DNA of 51,229 bases from NCBI GenBank assembly GCA_964505265.1, contig CAZDGN010000012.1:1-51229 (forward strand), in the 5' to 3' direction. The DNA is from CAILUF01 sp964505265 (GTDB lineage: Bacteria > Pseudomonadota > Alphaproteobacteria > Rickettsiales > UBA1997). The notes beneath the pieces were generated by a model. It saw only the letters and a list, made by a program, of their open reading frames with translations, was not told the DNA's origin and searched no databases. This document shows, one piece after another, positions 1-7,667 of the stretch. A program made the position numbers and the translations under genes. Position 1 is the first letter of the stretch, and every line of letters starts with the position of its first letter.

Positions 1-61
1 GTTGAGTAATTTTAAATTTAATTTTTGAATTTTCAATAAGCTATTTGCTATCGCCGAGTAA

Positions 62-87
62 AATTAGCGGTCTCATCACCCTCCCCA
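62..87. repeat. Palindromic repeat, partial copy A
   Basis: This short fragment begins AAATTAGCGGT and continues into CATCACCCTCCC. The same left end, with the same A/T-rich flank, opens the complete copy at 3397-3473, and its reverse complement closes the copy at the right edge of the window. After about 26 bases the similarity stops, so I read it as a truncated copy of the family. Confidence 0.55.
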
Positions 88-111
88 CCTCGATATACTT
101 TAACAACACAA

Positions 112-186
112 AACTCGGTGTCATCACCCTCCCCTTGCGGGAGGGTAAAATTTTCTGGAAAGAAAATTTTGGGAGGGGGGGTGAAG
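112..186. repeat. Palindromic repeat, copy B
   Basis: The copy starts CTCGGTGTCATCACCCTCCC and contains an 8-bp GC-rich hairpin with arms at 126-133 and 139-146. Two AAAATTTT blocks follow (147-154 and 163-170), then a G-rich end GGGAGGGGGGGTGA. The order of parts (CATCACCCT end, small hairpin, two AAAATTTT blocks, GGGAGGG end) is that of the copy at 3397-3473. It is a sharp GC-rich island in AT-rich DNA. Confidence 0.7.
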
Positions 187-229
187 TTATTTTGATTTAA
201 TTAAGTATTTGAGTTTATGAAATTCTTTA

Positions 230-306
230 TTACCCCCCTCTGTGCATCGCCAACAAGTTGGCTTAAGCGACTCTCCTACAAGGGGAGAGTGATGGCACCG
301 AGTTTA
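230..306. repeat. Palindromic repeat, copy C (inverted relative to B)
   Basis: Read on the minus strand from 305, this begins ACTCGGTGCCATCACTCTCC, nearly identical to the first 35 bases of copy B, including the small hairpin (CTCTCCCCTTGTAGGAGAG). The interior differs and carries a second hairpin, GCCAAC/GTTGGC, at about 248-262. With copy B it makes an inverted pair about 190 bp across, with ACTCGGTG at both outer ends. Its minus strand supplies the last codons and the stop of the small ORF at 276-389. Confidence 0.65.
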
Positions 307-389
307 ATTTTATTTAAAAATTTTTGATTTTCTTTATAAAGCTCAATCAATAATTCTCTGTACTCTTTATCTTGTTTATTCTTAGTCAT
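276..389 (-). CDS. 37-codon ORF overlapping the methyltransferase end; last codons lie in a repeat
   Basis: An ATG at 387-389 overlaps the last codons of the upstream methyltransferase gene by 8 bases, the usual picture of translational coupling. The peptide starts MTKNKQDKEYREL, is mostly charged and helical in look, and ends with KLGAITLPL followed by TAG. Those last residues are encoded entirely by palindromic repeat copy C. It therefore looks like the front of a gene whose remainder was cut off when the repeat inserted, or a small protein extended by it. The product is not recognised. It could also be untranslated. Confidence 0.35.
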   Translation of the reverse strand: MTKNKQDKEYRELLIELYKENQKFLNKIKLGAITLPL

Positions 390-3069
390 TATCACTCCTA
401 ATTTTTTTTCCTACCATCTCCTCATAAAGCTTAAATAAATGCTCCAACCTTTCTTCATCGGAAGTAAAAGGTTTTGAGCGATAGCATAACTCAATGGCAA
501 TATCTAAGTCATGATGGGCTTGATGAAGCCCAGCTGGCATTTTATTTGGGTCATAGAGTTCAGCCATAGTTTTTTCACAATGTTTTTCGCGTTCTTCGAT
601 AATATTATAAACATGGGTTGTTAAAATTTGTTTTTGTTTTTCATTAATATCTGGAAAGGGAAAAGTGTTATAGCATATTTCGGCTGAGTATCTTAAATCG
701 GTTTTCAATCTTCCGCCGACCGCTCTAACCCAAACCATATGCATTTTCGAGGTAATTACTGCAAATATCCACGGCTGGGCATTGTATATAGCAAGAGCAG
801 AATCTGAGATAATTGTATCTTTAGTTAAAAAACCCATCGGTATATATTGGCGAATTTCCGAAGAAACACGCGGTATAATGATGGAGTTGGTTTTTTGATG
901 CCTAATTTCAGAAAATTTATAAGAAAATTTTGCGGATTTTATAGTGCCAGTTCTATTACTCTTTTCACGATGTTTTTTTACTATTGAAATTCTATTGTTA
1001 ATAAAAGGAATTTTTAAAGCCAATTCTAAATTTTCATCTTCAATCCATAAACACCAACGATCATTACCTCTTATAAACTCTTGCGATCCTAAAAATTTTT
1101 TTATAAATATTTCTGCTTCAGGATTTTGATTTAATAATTCATCTTTTTCTGGCTTAAGCAAAATCAAACCTCCACCATCATTTGGCATATTACCAAAATT
1201 CATTTTTGGAAAATTCTTAGAAATTGGGTTGTTGGTGCGAGTTATTGCTAAATTTGAGCCCGCAGTTAAATATGGACTAATATTTTCAACTTCATTTTTT
1301 GAACTGTTGGTAAAAATGATTTTTTTTATTTTAAAATTTTTTGGCTTCAAGCCAATAATTGCAACAGTCACCCCCGCATTATATTTGGCATTATTTTGCC
1401 AACGAAATGAAGTGTAAGCAAAAAATATTTCAACATCAAACTTAAATAAATGAGGCCATAATAAACCAACCGAATCGCCTTGACAAATTGAATTTGTAGA
1501 AACAAAAGCAAATCTTGAATTAGTAATTTTGGAATTTAAATTTTGAATAAATTGCGATGCTTTATAAAACCAACAAGCGATGTAATCCAGATCGCGATAT
1601 TTAGTAAGTTTTTTATCAAAGACAAAATCCATATCTTGTTTTTGTAATTCATTTTGGACTCTCGCCCCCAAATATGGCGGATTGCCTAAAATATAAATTT
1701 CCTTGCCTTCATCTTTTGGGCAAATCTCTTGCCAATTTAATCTGGTGGCATTGCCACAAATAATTTTACCACTATCATTGAGTGGCAGAGTTGGATTAGC
1801 TTTACCAAAAATTTCAATATATTTAACATTCATTTGATGCTCAGCAAGCCACAAAGAAAGCTTGGCAGTTTGGCAGGCAAAATCGTCAATTTCAATGCCA
1901 TAAAATTGCGAAAGCCTAATTCTTGAAAATGGAAATGCAAAGGCTTTGGTTATTTCACGAATACGGCACAAAATTTCAATTTCAAGTTTTTTTAATTCTT
2001 TAAAGGCAATGATTAAAAAATTTCCCGAACCGCAACCTGGGTCAAAAATACGAATATTTTCAAGCCTCAAAAGCAATTGATTAAGTTTTTTGTAATCATC
2101 AAAATTTTTATCGAATTCATTTTTTAATTCTTGTAAAAAAAGCGGTTCAAGCACCTTCATAATATTTGGTACCGAAGTATAATGCATACCCATTACGCTT
2201 CGCTGTTCATTATTGACCACCGCCTGCATCATTGATCCAAAAATATCAGGATTGATATCTTTCCAATCTAAATCACCGCATTCAATTATTATCTTTCGTG
2301 ACTTTGCAGAAAATTTTGGGATAGAAATTTGTTGCGAAAAAAGCCCGCCATTAACATAAGGAAATTTTTGTAAAAAATTAGGAAAATTTTCACGATTTCT
2401 AGTGTTTAAAACTGCAAATAATTTTTCAAAAAATTGATCTAAATCACTACCATCGCTTGCACTATGCGAATCAAGGGAATTAACAAAGGAAGAAGCTTCA
2501 AAAATATTTGTATCTTCAGCAAAATAACAAAATAAAAGACGCGATAAAAAAATATTTAAACTTTTTAAATCCTCATCATTTTCAAATTTATTATCCTTTT
2601 GAATTTCATCGTAAATTTTTGCCATTTTTTCTGATGCTCTAACATCTGCGGGATTTTCATTTTGATGACTCGCCTTTTCAATGCCAGCCCAAGGCAAAAA
2701 GAAATCAAAATACTTATTTAAATCATTGATTTCAATATCTAGAGTATCTTGCGTTTTAACATCAATTGCCAAGATGTGACGGTAATTGGTTGTAATTATA
2801 AATCTGGGATGATGACGATAATTTGATGAGTCATTTTTAATTGATTCAATGAGGCTGTATAAATCTTGTTGCGCAGTTTCTTGAAAAAAAAGTTTCTTTT
2901 TCAAAATAATTTGTCCTTCAGCTTTAGCCAAATTATGTTTACCTTTTTTTAAAAGAGTGATAGTTGTTTTTGGCATGCCATAAGCAAGAAGAAGCTCGTA
3001 GATAAAATTTTCTCTTGAGAAATTTTTTATCAAATTATTTAAATTTTCTTCAATTTGACTGATATTCAT
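382..3069 (-). CDS. MmeI-like class I SAM-dependent DNA adenine methyltransferase (type IIL-related)
   Basis: This 895-residue protein has the core of an N6-adenine DNA methyltransferase: an AdoMet-binding motif I (FDPGCGSGNFL, near residue 341) and the catalytic motif IV NPPY at 463-466. The C-terminal end, with YDPNKMPAGLHQAHHDLD and a closing helical segment, matches the C-terminal domain of MmeI-type (type IIL) enzymes as I know them, and the region between would be the target recognition domain. MmeI itself has an N-terminal nuclease with a D...ExK motif. I could not find that pattern in the first 110 residues here, so this may be a methyltransferase without cleavage activity or one with a degenerate nuclease. 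No separate restriction or specificity gene is present. Palindromic repeats flank it on both sides. Confidence 0.85.
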   Translation of the reverse strand: MNISQIEENLNNLIKNFSRENFIYELLLAYGMPKTTITLLKKGKHNLAKAEGQIILKKKLFFQETAQQDLYSLIESIKNDSSNYRHHPRFIITTNYRHILAIDVKTQDTLDIEINDLNKYFDFFLPWAGIEKASHQNENPADVRASEKMAKIYDEIQKDNKFENDEDLKSLNIFLSRLLFCYFAEDTNIFEASSFVNSLDSHSASDGSDLDQFFEKLFAVLNTRNRENFPNFLQKFPYVNGGLFSQQISIPKFSAKSRKIIIECGDLDWKDINPDIFGSMMQAVVNNEQRSVMGMHYTSVPNIMKVLEPLFLQELKNEFDKNFDDYKKLNQLLLRLENIRIFDPGCGSGNFLIIAFKELKKLEIEILCRIREITKAFAFPFSRIRLSQFYGIEIDDFACQTAKLSLWLAEHQMNVKYIEIFGKANPTLPLNDSGKIICGNATRLNWQEICPKDEGKEIYILGNPPYLGARVQNELQKQDMDFVFDKKLTKYRDLDYIACWFYKASQFIQNLNSKITNSRFAFVSTNSICQGDSVGLLWPHLFKFDVEIFFAYTSFRWQNNAKYNAGVTVAIIGLKPKNFKIKKIIFTNSSKNEVENISPYLTAGSNLAITRTNNPISKNFPKMNFGNMPNDGGGLILLKPEKDELLNQNPEAEIFIKKFLGSQEFIRGNDRWCLWIEDENLELALKIPFINNRISIVKKHREKSNRTGTIKSAKFSYKFSEIRHQKTNSIIIPRVSSEIRQYIPMGFLTKDTIISDSALAIYNAQPWIFAVITSKMHMVWVRAVGGRLKTDLRYSAEICYNTFPFPDINEKQKQILTTHVYNIIEEREKHCEKTMAELYDPNKMPAGLHQAHHDLDIAIELCYRSKPFTSDEERLEHLFKLYEEMVGKKIRSDND

Positions 3070-3202
3070 ATCTTTTAACCGTTTAATTTCTTGCTGAATC
3101 TTTATTCAATTTATTAATCTTGTTCTTTCTTAATTTTCAATTAGCACTGACTTTAACACCAGAATTTTTTTTAATTGAATACAAAATCAGTATAATGTTT
3201 TT

Positions 3203-3274
3203 AACTACTTTAAATATTCAGAAAGCCTTTTGATTGCTATTGCGATCGTTATTATCGCAATCAAGATTTTTTGT
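3203..3274 (+). ncRNA. Possible small RNA with intrinsic terminator
   Basis: A perfect TATAAT at 3192-3197 is followed by an 8-bp hairpin (3231-3238 with 3258-3265) and a T-run at 3268-3273. An alternative inner stem TTGCGAT/ATCGCAA is also possible. There is no plus-strand gene upstream for which this could be the terminator, so a short independent RNA is a reasonable guess. No good -35 element is seen, and the family is unknown. Confidence 0.25.
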
Positions 3275-3396
3275 TTAAATTGAATAAATTTCTTACAAAT
3301 TTTTAAAATAAATCTTATGAAAAATTGAAAAAATTGCAAGCACTTTTAAGAAGTTCTATCTTTAGCTTGAGATGATAAAATTTCTCTCGCAAAATT

Positions 3397-3473
3397 AGCG
3401 GTGCCATCACCCTGAGCTTGCTCAGAGAGTAAAATTTTATGCAAGAAAATTTTGGGAGGGTGATGAAACCGCT
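3397..3473. repeat. Palindromic repeat, complete copy D
   Basis: This 77-bp element has near-perfect outer inverted repeats: AGCGGTGCCATCACCCT at 3397-3413 and AGGGTGATGAAACCGCT at 3457-3473 (16 of 17 positions pair). Inside are a hairpin CTGAGC-TT-GCTCAG (3412-3425) and two AAAATTTT blocks (3431-3438 and 3446-3453). The whole can fold into one long cruciform or RNA stem. It is the cleanest copy of the family and lies 50 bases downstream of the ORFan at 3524. Confidence 0.75.
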
Positions 3474-3523
3474 TATTATTGCTCGAAGCTAAGGGGGATT
3501 TAAATATCAACAATCGAAAATTA

Positions 3524-4183
3524 TTATCTGGATCTGGAGGGTGGTTTGAAGTCTGTTCTATCTTCTTTTAGGCCTTGGATTTTTTGTTTGATGGATTGAG
3601 TCTTTCGGCTGTCAAAAATATTGCCGTCTTGACTTTGCTCGGCTTTGGATTTTTTTAAATCCTTATTTAAATCCGCAACTTCCTCTTGCACCATTTTTTG
3701 TTGTGCACGCTTTCTTTTTAAATTCCAAATCATCGATTTTTTTGCCGAAGATTTGTTAATCGGATGAGAATTTGCCATTTCCACCACCTCTTTACCTCGA
3801 TTGTCCCAATTATCATCAACATGAATTTCGGCTTCTTTTTCTTCATGCTCAACACCTCCCTCCTCGCGGTCAAGATTGCGTTGCTGATTGGTTAAGGGAC
3901 GGATTTTGGTTTTACGGAGAATGTCGATTATCTCCTTAACTTCTTGATTTTTTGTAATATCTTGCGAAGCAGAAATATTTTTAGAATCATCTTTTTTGAT
4001 GAAATTTTCTTCATCTTCGCTGATTTTTGGCTTTAAGGGCTTGTTGATATTGAGTTTTTGGCTTTGAATATAATTTTTTTCTGACTCAATTTCTAGGAAA
4101 TTTTCGTTTTTCTTAAATAATTTTTTTATAAATTTAATAAATTTTTTAATTAATTCTATTATGTTTTTAAAAAATCTAATCAT
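3524..4183 (-). CDS. Hypothetical charged protein, 219 aa, directly behind mfd
   Basis: I do not recognise this protein. Residues 1-26 form a strongly basic, amphipathic or weakly hydrophobic helix of F, I, L and K, which could bind a membrane. The remainder is very rich in K, E, D, N and Q, with a predicted helical or coiled-coil stretch near 150-190 (KRKRAQQKMVQEEVADL) and a basic end with PPSRSR. The start codon lies 1 base after the mfd stop (TAA-A-ATG), so it is probably translated from the mfd message by re-initiation. The family is probably restricted to close relatives. A secreted or membrane-associated protein is possible but unproven. Confidence 0.7.
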   Translation of the reverse strand: MIRFFKNIIELIKKFIKFIKKLFKKNENFLEIESEKNYIQSQKLNINKPLKPKISEDEENFIKKDDSKNISASQDITKNQEVKEIIDILRKTKIRPLTNQQRNLDREEGGVEHEEKEAEIHVDDNWDNRGKEVVEMANSHPINKSSAKKSMIWNLKRKRAQQKMVQEEVADLNKDLKKSKAEQSQDGNIFDSRKTQSIKQKIQGLKEDRTDFKPPSRSR

Positions 4184-4184
4184 T

Positions 4185-7100
4185 TTATTTTAATTTCTTT
4201 AATTTCGATAATATTTCATAACAAAACTTAAATTTTGATGATTTATCATCAAATTTACCAATAAATAATAATTTATGTTCTTTATATAATTTTATAGAAT
4301 TTTTATTATCAAAAATCAGCTTCATCAGGCTATCTGCCTTGGCGAAATAATTGTTATAAAAACCTATTAACATACCATCATTAACAATTTCTATGGAATT
4401 AATATTTAAATTTTTACACTCAATTTTTAATAATGCAACCTCAAATAAATTCATAACTTCTTGCGGAATTTTACCAAATCTATCGGTCATTTCATTAATT
4501 AAATCTTCATGATCTTGAGCATTTTTGATGTTAGAAATTTTCTTATAAAAACTCATGCGTAAAGCCAAATCCTGCATATAATCGGTTGGTATAGTAAGAG
4601 AAATTCCGAGTTTAATGGTAAAAATATAATCGGTAATATTAGTGGCAACTTCGTTATTTTGCATTTCAGGATTGTGTTTTATTTTATCAATAGTTTCAAT
4701 TAGCATTTGCTGATAAAGCTCAACCCCAGTTTCTTTGATATGCCCAGATTGTTCATCGCCCAAAATATTGCCACTACCGCGAATATCCATATCGTAAGAA
4801 GCAATGCTAAAGCCGACTCCAAGGTCATCGAGATTTTGCATTACCTCCAATTTTTGCTTGGCTTCTTTTGGTAAATGTTGTTTGTTACTGAGCATAAAAT
4901 AGCAATAGCCACGGATTTTGCCTCGACCAACCCTGCCACGAAGTTGATATAATTGCGACAAGCCAAACATTTCTGCCTTATAAATTATCATGGTGTTAGT
5001 GCTAGAAATATCAATGCCCGACTCAATAATGGTGGTTGACAGCAACACATCAATTTTGCCATCAATAAAATCATTCATTATGTCTTCAAGTTCGATTGCC
5101 GACATTTGACCATGAGCAAATCTAATTTTTAAATCGGGCAGTAAATTTTTCAGCCTCGGCTGCATCTCCTCAATATCCTTGACTCTCGGCACCACAAAAA
5201 ACACCTTGCCACTGCGATTATATTCACGCATTATTGCTTCTTTGACGATAACGCTGTCATAGGTCATCACAAAATTTCGCACCGCAATTCTATCGATTGG
5301 AGGGGTGGCAATCAGGCTTAAATCACGGACTCCTGCCAAAGACATTTGCAAAGTTCTTGGAATTGGGGTTGCCGACAAGGTTAGCACATGAATATTATTG
5401 CGCATTTTTTTTAACATCTCTTTTTGAGCGACGCCAAAATGCTGTTCTTCATCGATAATCAACAATCCAAGATCATGAAATTTAATTGATTTTTGCAATA
5501 AGGCGTGAGTGCCGATGATGATTTTAATTGAACCATCGGCGATTTCTTCACGAATTTTTTTGGCATCGCCAATACTAACCATACGCGATAATTGAGCAAT
5601 TTTAATGTCGGTATGGGCGAATCTTTGGGTAAAATTTTTGTAATGTTGTCTAACCAAAATCGTAGTTGGAGCGATAATGGCAACTTGGCTTTGTTTGGCA
5701 ACAATGGCACTTGCTCGAATGGCAACTTCGGTTTTGCCAAAACCCACATCGCCACAAATTAAGCGATCCATCGGCGAACCTTTTTGCAAATCACCCTCAA
5801 CATCTTCAATTGCTTTCATCTGGTCTTGAGTTTCAACATAACCAAATTTTGCCTTAAATTCATCATAGAAAAAAGTTTCAGGAACATAGATTCTGGCTTT
5901 TTTCAATTGCCTTTCAGCGGAGATTTTTAGAAGCTCCTCGGCAGTTACCCGAATTTTTTTACGCACCGCTTCTCGCCGATTTTTCCAACCCGCAACACCC
6001 AAGCGATCAAGTTGGATTAGTGGATTTTCTGCGCCATATCGAGTTATCAAATTAATATTATCAACTGGCACAAATAAATTATCACCACCACCATAAATAA
6101 TTTTTATCATATCGGTCTTTATGCCAAGAGCGGTGATGGTTTGTATGCCATCAAATTTGCCAATTCCATGGTCGCGATGCACTACCAAATCACCCTGATT
6201 TATGCTCAAACTTTCTTCTAAAATTCTTTGGGAGGCGGTTTTAGAAATTTTTTGACGAAGTAATTTTTCGCCAAAAATCGCCTGCTCCCCAATCACAATA
6301 AAATCATCAAATTCAAAACCAAATTGCATTGGCAAAATAAAACTGGCAATTTTACCCAATTTAATTTTCGTAAAATCTGCGTAATTATTTATAAATTCCA
6401 AAGCAATGTTGTAATCATGAAAATAGCGACTTAATCGCTCTTTAAAGCCTTCACTTAAAACTGCAACGGCAACTCTTTTTTGTCGATAATTTTGTAAAAA
6501 ATCTTGAAATATTTCCAAAACATCTTTTTTATTTGCCCTTGATGCCAAAGAAAAATCGGGCACCGACTTGGCATTTAAATCAATAACTCGTGAATTTTTT
6601 CGTTGCGACTCGTCTAAATCTCCAAAAGCAAAATTAATGGCGATATTTTTTTGTATTTTTTCGACAATTTCTTTTTGCTCAAAATACATTAATTCTGGCT
6701 TGATTGGATTATAAAAATTTAACGATGATTTTTTTTGTTCAAATCTTGTTTGATATAATTCCAAAATTTCTTGATGACGGTTTTTAATTTGATCAAAAAT
6801 TTGATTATTGTGAAAAATAATCGGATTTTTTAAAAAATCTATAATCGAAACTAAATCTTGTTGGTAAAAAAGCGCAAGCCAATGCTCCATGCCATCAAAA
6901 GTGCGACCTTCGGAAATTGCCTGATAAAATTGGTCATCGATTGAAGCGCCAAATAGCTTACGATATTTTTCCCGAAAATTGGCGATGGTTTGTTGATTTA
7001 AAATTACTTCACTGGCTGGTAAAACCTCAAAACTTTTAACATTTTCATAGCTTAATTGCGTAATTGGGTCAAAGATTTTTATTGACTCAATTTCATCGCC

Positions 7101-7667
7101 AAAAAAATCAATTCGATAACCAAGCAAGTCAGAAGCCTGCATAATTACAACATCAACAATACCTCCGCGAACAGCGAATTCTCCAACATTATTGGCGTTC
7201 GACATTCTTTCATAGCCTTTAGCAATTAAAAAATCAACAACTTGCGAGAGTGAATATTTGGTTTTTGCCTTAATGCTCAAGCCTAAATTTTTGACAATTT
7301 CGGGGCTAATATTTTTTTGAACAATGGCATTAACCGAAGTAATTAGGAATAAATTTTCATTTGCCCCACGATTGATAATTTCGTATAAGGTCTTGATTCT
7401 ACTGGCTAGAATTTGCGGTTTAGGCGAAATTTTATCATAAGGTGAGCAATCAAATCCATAAAAATTTAGAATTTTTTGCTCGGGTAAAAAAAATTTTATT
7501 TGCTGATTGATAATGTTGATTTGAGCATCATTTTCAGCAATAAAAATTTTATCTTGGTTAGAAAAATTATGCGAAATCTGTGAAGCCAAAAAACCGAGAG
7601 AGTCGGTTGGAACTTTACTTAAGGTGGTGGAGCTGGTGATATTTTTGAGTTTAGTTTTATAATCCAT
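4185..7667 (-). CDS. mfd: Transcription-repair coupling factor Mfd
   Basis: Mfd is an ATP-driven translocase that removes RNA polymerase stalled at DNA lesions and recruits UvrA. At 1160 residues it has the full normal length. The N-terminal UvrB-like module is followed by the CarD-like RNA polymerase interaction domain (GDLVVHRDHGIGKFDGI, near residue 490). The RecG-like motor comes next, with Walker A GDVGFGKTE (about 638-646), a DEEQ box (about 737) and motif VI QLRGRVGRG (about 905). The C-terminal TRCF domain closes the protein. Its ATG directly abuts the stop codon of the truncated dnaE (TAA-ATG), and an ORFan follows 1 base after its own stop, so the three are probably co-transcribed. 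Confidence 0.97.
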   Translation of the reverse strand: MDYKTKLKNITSSTTLSKVPTDSLGFLASQISHNFSNQDKIFIAENDAQINIINQQIKFFLPEQKILNFYGFDCSPYDKISPKPQILASRIKTLYEIINRGANENLFLITSVNAIVQKNISPEIVKNLGLSIKAKTKYSLSQVVDFLIAKGYERMSNANNVGEFAVRGGIVDVVIMQASDLLGYRIDFFGDEIESIKIFDPITQLSYENVKSFEVLPASEVILNQQTIANFREKYRKLFGASIDDQFYQAISEGRTFDGMEHWLALFYQQDLVSIIDFLKNPIIFHNNQIFDQIKNRHQEILELYQTRFEQKKSSLNFYNPIKPELMYFEQKEIVEKIQKNIAINFAFGDLDESQRKNSRVIDLNAKSVPDFSLASRANKKDVLEIFQDFLQNYRQKRVAVAVLSEGFKERLSRYFHDYNIALEFINNYADFTKIKLGKIASFILPMQFGFEFDDFIVIGEQAIFGEKLLRQKISKTASQRILEESLSINQGDLVVHRDHGIGKFDGIQTITALGIKTDMIKIIYGGGDNLFVPVDNINLITRYGAENPLIQLDRLGVAGWKNRREAVRKKIRVTAEELLKISAERQLKKARIYVPETFFYDEFKAKFGYVETQDQMKAIEDVEGDLQKGSPMDRLICGDVGFGKTEVAIRASAIVAKQSQVAIIAPTTILVRQHYKNFTQRFAHTDIKIAQLSRMVSIGDAKKIREEIADGSIKIIIGTHALLQKSIKFHDLGLLIIDEEQHFGVAQKEMLKKMRNNIHVLTLSATPIPRTLQMSLAGVRDLSLIATPPIDRIAVRNFVMTYDSVIVKEAIMREYNRSGKVFFVVPRVKDIEEMQPRLKNLLPDLKIRFAHGQMSAIELEDIMNDFIDGKIDVLLSTTIIESGIDISSTNTMIIYKAEMFGLSQLYQLRGRVGRGKIRGYCYFMLSNKQHLPKEAKQKLEVMQNLDDLGVGFSIASYDMDIRGSGNILGDEQSGHIKETGVELYQQMLIETIDKIKHNPEMQNNEVATNITDYIFTIKLGISLTIPTDYMQDLALRMSFYKKISNIKNAQDHEDLINEMTDRFGKIPQEVMNLFEVALLKIECKNLNINSIEIVNDGMLIGFYNNYFAKADSLMKLIFDNKNSIKLYKEHKLLFIGKFDDKSSKFKFCYEILSKLKKLK

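Larger units (their letters stand above)
3070..3523. other. 454-base intergenic region: sRNA-like signals and a palindromic repeat
   Basis: No ORF of convincing quality is present. On the plus strand there is a TATAAT at 3192-3197 and, about 40 bases later, a hairpin TTGATTGC...GCAATCAA (3231-3265) followed by six T (3268-3273). This resembles a short transcription unit of about 70 nt. The second half holds repeat copy D (3397-3473). The rest is AT-rich sequence without visible signals. Confidence 0.6.

Noticed and set aside
1..306. CRISPR array at the left edge
   Set aside because: The repeats are few, in both orientations, unevenly spaced and of different length, and there are no cas genes.
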